DNA of 35,285 nt from Myxococcota bacterium (GTDB lineage: Bacteria > Myxococcota_A > UBA9160 > UBA4427): assembly GCA_028278345.1 (NCBI GenBank), contig JANQEL010000209.1:1-35285 (forward strand), read 5' to 3'. The position numbers were made by a program, and so were the translations under genes. Numbering within the stretch: position 1 is the first letter of the stretch; every line of letters starts with the position of its first letter. Positions 29,954 through 35,285 of the stretch are shown here, one piece after another. The notes beneath the pieces are model-generated. The model worked only from the letters and a program-made list of their open reading frames with translations. It did no database searches and had not been told where the DNA came from.

Positions 29954-31213
29954 CTACGTGTCGGTCTCGACGTTCGCCAGTGTCGTCAATCCGAGCAGCA
30001 GCGGTTGATTGTCGCGCTTCCAATCGATCGGTGGTGCCTGGAGGTCGCCCGCTCGGCAGACGCGCGACGCGCCATGGCGCAAGGCGAGATCGACGACCTC
30101 GGCGCGCGATTCGCCGAAGCCAGCGAGGGCGACGCCGGCGAGGTGGGGGACGAGGTTTGCAAGGGCTTCGCGCAACGCGCCCCGGTCGCGCAGCGAAACG
30201 AGTCGAATGAAGCGGTGAAGGGGTGCGGGACGCACGTGGGCGCTCTGCTCGAGGACGACGGTCCACTGCGTGCCTTCACTCTCATGGACGACTACGCGCT
30301 GATCGAGGGCGGCACGCATTTCGGCATCCGCGCGTTCGTTCGTGATGAGGGCCGCGGCCGCGGCATCGATCTCTCCGCGGGGAAGTCTCTCCTCCAAGCG
30401 CGCGAGTTCGTTTGAGAGTGCAGTCGCGAACGCTTCGTCGTCCCCGGTCGTGCCGCCAACCAAATAGAAGACGATCGGTGAGAGACAGCCGAGCTGATCC
30501 CACAGCGCGACGTCGAGGGCGAGGTGCGCGACCTCGTCGCGGGTGACTCCGGAAAGATCCACTACGGCGATGGAGACCCGGTGGCGATACAGCAATCGTC
30601 GCTGTCCGGCGTCGAGCCGGCCCTCGACGGCCGCGATGGTTTCGTCGGAACCCGTTGCGCAGACACACGGTGCCGAGAAGAAGGCCCGGCTGGCTTCTTC
30701 GTCCTGGGCGTCGAAGGGCGCGATGGCCACGCAATCGGCGAGCAGCGGGTCGACTCCGCGAAGCGCGTCGTGGACGATGCTCGGTGTCGCGAGATCGCGC
30801 GACGCCGGCTTGCAGAGCACGGGCGATCCCACTGCAAGAGGAAGCAGGATCGAAAGCACGCTCGGCATGGGAATCGAACCCGCGAGCAGGACCGCGGTGT
30901 ACTCCGCGCCCGTTGCACGAAGCGAGGAATTGAAGCGGGTCGCACCGATCTCGTCGTAGTGAAGTCGTTCGAGGGATTCACCGGTCCAGAGCCCGAAGCC
31001 GCGATCGAGCCCTTCGCGCAGTGTCGCCGGCGTGAATCCGGTCGCTTCGGGCAGCGCGGCTTCGAGGGCGCGACGCGCGTCGGAGTTGGCATCGCGAAAG
31101 CACTCGAGGACATCGCCGAGCCGCTTCAGGATCTCGCGCGTTGGAAGCGCTCGCAGTTCTTCGCCCCGTCGCGTGAGCTCACCTGCTGCTCGTTCGATCG
31201 CCTTGGCGCTCAT
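29954..31213 (-). CDS. LuxC-type acyl-CoA reductase
   Basis: 419 residues from ATG 31213, overlapping the LuxE stop (ATGA). The protein fits the LuxC family (PF05893), aldehyde-dehydrogenase-like enzymes that reduce acyl thioesters to aldehydes with NADPH. The catalytic cysteine is Cys243 in WDQLGCLSPIVFYLV. LLAGSIPMPSVLSILLPLAV and VLCKPASRD are the usual nucleotide-domain segments. With the LuxE homologue it should take an activated acyl group to the aldehyde. No luxAB luciferase genes are nearby. Confidence 0.92.
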   Translation of the reverse strand: MSAKAIERAAGELTRRGEELRALPTREILKRLGDVLECFRDANSDARRALEAALPEATGFTPATLREGLDRGFGLWTGESLERLHYDEIGATRFNSSLRATGAEYTAVLLAGSIPMPSVLSILLPLAVGSPVLCKPASRDLATPSIVHDALRGVDPLLADCVAIAPFDAQDEEASRAFFSAPCVCATGSDETIAAVEGRLDAGQRRLLYRHRVSIAVVDLSGVTRDEVAHLALDVALWDQLGCLSPIVFYLVGGTTGDDEAFATALSNELARLEERLPRGEIDAAAAALITNERADAEMRAALDQRVVVHESEGTQWTVVLEQSAHVRPAPLHRFIRLVSLRDRGALREALANLVPHLAGVALAGFGESRAEVVDLALRHGASRVCRAGDLQAPPIDWKRDNQPLLLGLTTLANVETDT

Positions 31214-32358
31214 CGATGCGCTTCCAGCCAACGTTCGTCCGCAGCGATCGAACAACCGCGTGCCTCGGCGCCTTCGGCTCGACCGAGGATTTCGAAGCCT
31301 TCGCATTTCCCATCGACGAAGCGGCCCAGATCGGCGGTCTGCAGCGCGGCGATGCTTCCCGTGTTGGCGAGATCGTGGATCACGACGATGCCGGGTTCGA
31401 CCGCTTTCGCGTCCGCACCGCTCTCGGGGTCTAGCAGGCGGATGCGCGTCCAGGGCGGCGCGACCTTCTGGCGCAGGCGCGGTTCCGCACCGGTGACACG
31501 ATCGAACAGCACGTTGTCGTAGAACTGGCTGCCGAGTTCGGTCATGCCGTACTGGTTCACGATGTGATCGTGCGCGACGCCCAGGCGCTTCGACAGGGCG
31601 GCGTAGAGTTCGTCACGCGGCACTTCGCGGCTCCGCCCCTTGAAGCCGCCGGTTTCCATGATGCGAGAGCCGCGCGGCAATTCGATGTCACGCGCGCGGG
31701 TCCCGCCTTCTTCGAGGGCTTCGAGCAGATGCACGAAAGAAAACGAGGTGCCACAGAGAGCGAGTGGCTCGTCGCTCACATCGACAAGACGATCGATCAA
31801 ACCCCGCGCATCGAGCACACCATCGCGTACGTCGTAGCCGCTCTCCTCATCGCCGAACGCATCGAGTGCCACACCGAACATGTGCGATAGCGAAGAATCG
31901 GGGGCGTCCTTCGGGTCGGGAGCGAGGAAGCGAATCGACATCGTCTCCCACTCCCCTCGATCGATCTCGGGAAAGACGAAGCGCCGGATGCTGGGCAGCA
32001 GGCTCGCCTCGTAGAGGGCCAGGGTGTCGAGATGGAGCTCGCCGCGGGTCTGCGTCGACGTGCCACTGGTGCGAAAGGTCTTCACGCTGTTGGCGGGATC
32101 GAAGCTCGTGAGGGCGCCGGCCTTGAAGGCCGAGGTCGGGACCGGCGGGATCTCCCGCCACCGCGCGATGTTCACCGGAGTCGTTCCGCGCGCCTCGCAG
32201 AAGCGCGCATAGGCGGCGCAGTGCTCGAACTGGTACTCGAACAGGCGCAGCGCCAGCGCTTCGAAACGCGCTTCGTCGCGCACCGGGTCGGGCTCGCCCA
32301 TCCAGGCGATGAGTTCGGCTTCGATCGCCCGGCGCGCATCGTCCGTTGCGCGGCTCAC
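31210..32358 (-). CDS. LuxE-type acyl-protein synthetase
   Basis: 382 residues from GTG 32358, chosen because GTGA gives a 4-bp overlap with the upstream aminotransferase; a GTG at 32367 is also possible. TFRTSGTSTQTRGELHLDT is the AMP-binding loop of LuxE (PF04443), and VNQYGMTELGSQFYDN is a second adenylation motif. Near the C-terminus, EARGCSIAA contains a cysteine (about residue 369) at the position of the acyl-accepting Cys of Vibrio LuxE. It activates a fatty or other carboxylic acid with ATP and passes it to the reductase. Confidence 0.92.
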   Translation of the reverse strand: MSRATDDARRAIEAELIAWMGEPDPVRDEARFEALALRLFEYQFEHCAAYARFCEARGTTPVNIARWREIPPVPTSAFKAGALTSFDPANSVKTFRTSGTSTQTRGELHLDTLALYEASLLPSIRRFVFPEIDRGEWETMSIRFLAPDPKDAPDSSLSHMFGVALDAFGDEESGYDVRDGVLDARGLIDRLVDVSDEPLALCGTSFSFVHLLEALEEGGTRARDIELPRGSRIMETGGFKGRSREVPRDELYAALSKRLGVAHDHIVNQYGMTELGSQFYDNVLFDRVTGAEPRLRQKVAPPWTRIRLLDPESGADAKAVEPGIVVIHDLANTGSIAALQTADLGRFVDGKCEGFEILGRAEGAEARGCSIAADERWLEAHR

Positions 32359-33650
32359 GCGACGCACTCGTTGATTGCGTCGACGACGACATCGGCGGCC
32401 TGCTCGAGGGCCGACGCATCGATCGAAAGCGGCGGGGTCAGCGAAACGACTTCACCGCGTGGGCCCGATGGCAGCGCGATCACCCCGCGCTGCAGTGCGG
32501 CGTCGCACGCGCGCACGGCAGCTCCGTCGCCTTCGAGTTCGATCCCGATCATCAGCCCGAGTCCGCGCACCTCGCGTACCGCTTCGATCTCCTTGCAACG
32601 CGTTTCGAGATGGGCGAGGAGTGCGGCACCGACCTCGGCGGTCCGCTCGACCAGGCCTTCGGTGTCGATCACCTGCATGCTCGCCAACGCGGCTGCGCAG
32701 CCGGCCGGGTGTCCGAGGAAGGTCTGGGTGTGGAGCGCTTCGCCGGTGGAGACCGGCCATGCATCCATCACCTCGCTGCGACCGGCGCAAGCCGAGATCG
32801 GCATCCCCGAAGCCATGCCCTTGCCCATGCAGAGGAGATCCGGCACGACGTCCTCGTGTTCGCATGCGAACCAACGGCCCGTGCGTCCAAAGCCCGTGTA
32901 GATCTCGTCGGCGATCAGCAGGCGACCGGTCTCTCGACACCAGGCGGCGAGTTCGAAAAGGAAGCCGCGCGGCGGAACACGTTCGCCGCCGCGTCCCTGG
33001 ATGGGCTCGACGAGCACGGCGCCGATCTCGAAGTCACTCTCGGCGACGTTGCGTTTCACATCTTCGAGATCACCAAAGCGCGCGAAGATCGTCTGGCCGG
33101 GGAGGCGCGCGTCGAAGGGAGCGCGGAAGTCGTCGCGATGGGTGGCATCGAGGGCCCCGAAGGCGAGGCCGTGATACGCGGCCTCGAAAGCGAGCAGCCC
33201 CGCCCGGCCGCTCGCCAATGCCGCCGTCTTGATCGCCGACTCGACCGCATCGGAACCGGACGAGCCGAGCATCACCTTCGCATCGACGCCGCCCGGGTAG
33301 CGCGACGCGATGGCTTCGATCAGCTCGACCTTCACGCCGGGCGGATGCACGTCTCCCATGCCGTGGAGCAATTCAACCGCCTGCTTCGAGATCGCATCCA
33401 CCACCGCGGGATGCGCGTGGCCCGCGTTCGCCACGCCGAAGGCGGCGGTGAGATCGACGAAGCGATTGCCGTCGACGTCCCAGACGTTTGCGCCGTTCGC
33501 GCGCTGCCAGAAGATCGGCGTCGGTTCGAGGCAGGTGACGCCGCGCGCTTCGCTGCGCGCGAGCCGCTCGGCCATCGCCCGCGAAGCGGGGCCGGGGACG
33601 TCGGTTTCGATCCGCGGATCGAGGGTGGGGGTGGAGGAGGGGTGCGACAC
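32355..33650 (-). CDS. Class III PLP-dependent aminotransferase
   Basis: 431 residues from GTG 33650; no clear Shine-Dalgarno, and an internal ATG (MAERLARSE) is less likely. PLP-binding residues: Asp248 in IADEIYTGFGRTG and Lys277 in CMGKGMASG, which forms the Schiff base. LGSSGSDAVESAIKTA, then AYHGLAFGALDATH and FLGHPAGCAAALASM are typical of the class III (GabT/omega-transaminase) fold. It moves an amino group between a donor and an aldehyde or ketone. First gene of the operon with LuxE and LuxC, so an aldehyde acceptor made by that pair is the attractive guess. Confidence 0.93.
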   Translation of the reverse strand: MSHPSSTPTLDPRIETDVPGPASRAMAERLARSEARGVTCLEPTPIFWQRANGANVWDVDGNRFVDLTAAFGVANAGHAHPAVVDAISKQAVELLHGMGDVHPPGVKVELIEAIASRYPGGVDAKVMLGSSGSDAVESAIKTAALASGRAGLLAFEAAYHGLAFGALDATHRDDFRAPFDARLPGQTIFARFGDLEDVKRNVAESDFEIGAVLVEPIQGRGGERVPPRGFLFELAAWCRETGRLLIADEIYTGFGRTGRWFACEHEDVVPDLLCMGKGMASGMPISACAGRSEVMDAWPVSTGEALHTQTFLGHPAGCAAALASMQVIDTEGLVERTAEVGAALLAHLETRCKEIEAVREVRGLGLMIGIELEGDGAAVRACDAALQRGVIALPSGPRGEVVSLTPPLSIDASALEQAADVVVDAINECVA

Positions 33651-33710
33651 GCCGGGAGTCTAGCCCGCACCCGTCGTGCCCAATCCCGCCCCTGCTAGCC
33701 TCGCCGCGCC

Positions 33711-34229
33711 ATGTCCAGCGAAGCCTTCATCGCACTCGGTAGCAACCTCGGCGATCGCGAAGCGCACTTGCGCTTCGCGGTGCAGGGGATCGATGCGCTC
33801 CCGGGTGTAGAGTTTGTGCGGGGTTCGCGCATCTACGAAACCGAACCCGTCGGGCCGGCGGGGCAGGGCGCGTATCTGAACGCTGTCGTGGAGGTCGCGA
33901 CCACGCGCACGCCTCGCGAGTTGCTCACCGCGCTGCTCGGGATCGAAGAGGAGGCGGGGCGCAAGCGCAGTGCGGAGGAGACGCGCTGGGGGCCGCGGGT
34001 GCTCGACCTCGATCTGCTGCTCTATGGCGATCGCCAGATCGACGAACCCGGCCTGAGCCTCCCGCACCCGCGAATGCACGAGCGGGCCTTCGTGCTCGAG
34101 CCCCTCTGCGAGATCGCAGGCGACCGCTTGCACCCGCGGCTGCGCACGCGCTTCGCCGAACTCGCCGCCCAGGTCGGCGACCCCGAAGCCGTCCGGCCGA
34201 CCGACGACCGGCCCCTCGATCTGCCCTAG
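33711..34229 (+). CDS. folK: 2-amino-4-hydroxy-6-hydroxymethyldihydropteridine pyrophosphokinase
   Basis: 172 residues from ATG 33711. IALGSNLGDREAHL at the N-terminus, then IYETEPVGPAGQGAYLNAVV, then GPRVLDLDLLLYG (the metal-binding Asp-x-Asp) and LPHPRMHERAFVLEPL are the HPPK motifs. It transfers pyrophosphate from ATP to 6-hydroxymethyl-7,8-dihydropterin in folate synthesis. Divergent from the aminotransferase operon across 60 bp. Confidence 0.95.
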   Translation: MSSEAFIALGSNLGDREAHLRFAVQGIDALPGVEFVRGSRIYETEPVGPAGQGAYLNAVVEVATTRTPRELLTALLGIEEEAGRKRSAEETRWGPRVLDLDLLLYGDRQIDEPGLSLPHPRMHERAFVLEPLCEIAGDRLHPRLRTRFAELAAQVGDPEAVRPTDDRPLDLP

Positions 34230-34270
34230 CCGCGTCTCGAGAGCCGAGTTTCCCCAGCTGGAACCACCAC

Positions 34271-34314
34271 TTGGCTTATTGTACGGCGAACAACTGTAGT
34301 ATCAAGATTATTTA
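34271..34314 (+). promoter_or_regulatory. AT-rich promoter/operator-like leader of cysH
   Basis: This is the most AT-rich stretch in the window. It contains TTGTACGGCGAACAA (34279-34293), a near-perfect dyad (arms TTGTAC and GAACAA), and TAGTAT (34297-34302), a possible -10. A TTGGCT at 34271 is a weak -35 with a long 20-bp spacer. A regulator site overlapping a promoter is plausible. Downstream, GCACC and GGTGC can pair as a small hairpin around 34340-34360. Confidence 0.4.
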
Positions 34315-34419
34315 GACGGTAGCCGAATCGGGAATTGTGCAGCACCATCCGGTGCCCAGAATCCCGCCTCGAAGCCAGCGCCCGCGAGCGGAACGAGCGG
34401 AAGGGAAGGAACCCAAGTC

Positions 34420-35190
34420 ATGACGGCCCCGGCGCTGAATCTCACCCGCAACCACGACGACGACGTCGTGCGCGTGATCGCCAAAGACGAAATGGAAGGC
34501 CGCAGCGCGCAGGAGATCCTCGCCTGGGCGTTCGAACGTTTCCACCCGAGCCTGGTTCTCTCGGCGAGCTTCGGCGGTGCCGAGGGGATGGTGTTGCTCG
34601 ACATGATGCATCGCATCGAGCCTTCGGCGCGTGTCTTCATGCTCGATACCGGAAGGCTCCACCAGGCGACCTACGACCTCGTCGACCGCGTTCGCGATCG
34701 CTACGACAAGAAGGTCGAAGTGGTGTTCCCCGACCACGAAGCGGTCGAATCGATGGTGTCCGAGAAGGGGCACAACCTCTTCTACGACTCCCAAGAAAAC
34801 CGCAAGCTCTGTTGTCGCATTCGCAAGGTGGAACCGCTGCGGCGTTATCTCTCCGGTGTCGACGCCTACGTCTCGGGTCTGCGCCGCGACCAGAACGCCA
34901 ACCGCGCCGATACGCGAAAGGTCGAGTTCGATCGCGCCGCCGGCGGCATCGTGAAGTTGAATCCCCTGGCGGATTGGACCCACGACGAGGTCTGGCGCTA
35001 CGTCGGGGAGTTCGGCGTGCCCGTCAATCGCTTGCACAAGCAGAACTACCCCTCGGTGGGTTGTGGGCCGTGCACGCGGGCGATCAAGCACGGCGAGGAT
35101 CCGCGCGCGGGTCGTTGGTGGTGGGAAAACGACGACACCCGCGAGTGTGGCATCCACCTCGGCGAAGAAGAGGGCGGTTCGGGCATCTAG
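34420..35190 (+). CDS. cysH: Adenylyl-sulfate (APS) reductase, CysH family
   Basis: 256 residues from ATG 34420, with a GGAAGGGAAGG site. The four cluster cysteines that mark APS-type reductases are present: Cys131-Cys132 (KLCCRIRK) and Cys215/Cys218 (GCGPC). The catalytic cysteine is Cys243 in RECGIH. The nucleotide region is SASFGGAEG and VFMLDTGRLH. It reduces APS to sulfite using thioredoxin in assimilatory sulfate reduction. The cluster motif makes APS more likely than PAPS as the substrate. Other sulfate-assimilation genes may lie to the right. Confidence 0.93.
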   Translation: MTAPALNLTRNHDDDVVRVIAKDEMEGRSAQEILAWAFERFHPSLVLSASFGGAEGMVLLDMMHRIEPSARVFMLDTGRLHQATYDLVDRVRDRYDKKVEVVFPDHEAVESMVSEKGHNLFYDSQENRKLCCRIRKVEPLRRYLSGVDAYVSGLRRDQNANRADTRKVEFDRAAGGIVKLNPLADWTHDEVWRYVGEFGVPVNRLHKQNYPSVGCGPCTRAIKHGEDPRAGRWWWENDDTRECGIHLGEEEGGSGI

Positions 35191-35215
35191 CTGAGGGGCC
35201 TACAGACGTTGTTGA

Positions 35216-35285
35216 CACCTGAGATTCCTTCAGTGGAAATGGGGTTGCTGATCCAACCACCTCCACCGAAGGGAGATCTCAGGTG
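35216..35285. other. Long imperfect stem-loop at the window end
   Basis: CACCTGAGAT (35216-35225) pairs perfectly with ATCTCAGGTG (35276-35285). Inside, TTC/GTGG and GGTTG continue to pair with CCAC/GAA and CAACC, with some mismatches and indels, leaving CTGATC (35248-35253) as the loop. Arms of about 32 nt. The window ends at the exact edge of the right arm. It could be a terminator of cysH, a palindromic end of an insertion element or a cis-acting element of the next gene. Confidence 0.5.

Noticed and set aside
29954..32358. A bioluminescence lux operon
   Set aside because: Only LuxC and LuxE homologues are present, with no luxAB luciferase or luxD, and a transaminase takes their place. 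Such homologues occur in many non-luminous bacteria.
34303..34380. A confident SAM riboswitch call before cysH
   Set aside because: Only the last part resembles the SAM-I core by eye, and the 5' conserved core is not convincing. Kept as a low-confidence finding.
1..35285. tRNA, rRNA, insertion-sequence transposase or integrase genes
   Set aside because: None seen on either strand. The integrase expected for the cassette array must lie outside the window.

Overview
This is a 35.3 kb high-GC bacterial chromosomal segment. The gene set includes a GPH-type sugar/cation symporter next to a cytochrome P450, DUF2277, DUF1330, DUF4336, GFA proteins, a UDPGP-type uridylyltransferase, LuxC/LuxE homologues and an APS-type CysH. 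It suggests an environmental, probably uncultivated, lineage of the former Deltaproteobacteria (Myxococcota/Binatota-like). That placement is inference from gene content; no rRNA or other taxonomic marker is present.

Region 1 (1 to about 8,933) is an integron gene-cassette array. Eleven related attC recombination sites of about 130 bp (128-136 bp) separate mostly single-gene cassettes, almost all on the + strand. Cargo: an LCM-type methyltransferase (partial), a lipoprotein, a DUF1330 protein, a GFA protein, two membrane proteins of unknown function, a hemerythrin, an isochorismatase-fold hydrolase, a reverse-oriented zinc-ribbon protein with a two-helix membrane protein, an exported protein, two members of one four-helix membrane family, a GNAT acetyltransferase and a DUF2784 protein. 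The site orientation places attI and the integrase gene (not in the window) to the left of position 1. The sites fall into two interleaved sequence subfamilies, and several have damaged R boxes, worst at the right-hand end.

Region 2 (about 8,943-18,201) is a co-directional run of short genes with cassette-like content: GNATs, VOC, GFA, cupin, YdjM-like proteins, a pyrimidine-dimer glycosylase, GrpB, a P-loop kinase, DUF4336, GST, YCII and SnoaL-like proteins. At least two short attC-like remnants sit at stop codons here, so part of it may be a fossil extension of the array.

Region 3 (18,220-28,981) looks like ordinary chromosome: an alpha/beta hydrolase, UTP-glucose-1-phosphate uridylyltransferase, a thioredoxin-fold isomerase, DUF2277, the GPH symporter and P450 pair, a chromosomal member of the cassette-borne membrane family, DoxX, a gamma-glutamylcyclotransferase-like protein and an EamA transporter. 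Many genes overlap by 4 bp.

Region 4 (28,992-33,650, minus strand) is a tight operon: class III aminotransferase, LuxE-type acyl-protein synthetase, LuxC-type acyl-CoA reductase, then a formamidopyrimidine-DNA glycosylase. The first three could together turn a carboxylic acid into an aldehyde and then a primary amine. Divergent from it are folK and, after an AT-rich leader, an APS-type cysH. The window ends in a long imperfect stem-loop. No tRNA, rRNA or CRISPR was seen, and no stretch over 300 bp lacks a gene or attC site.
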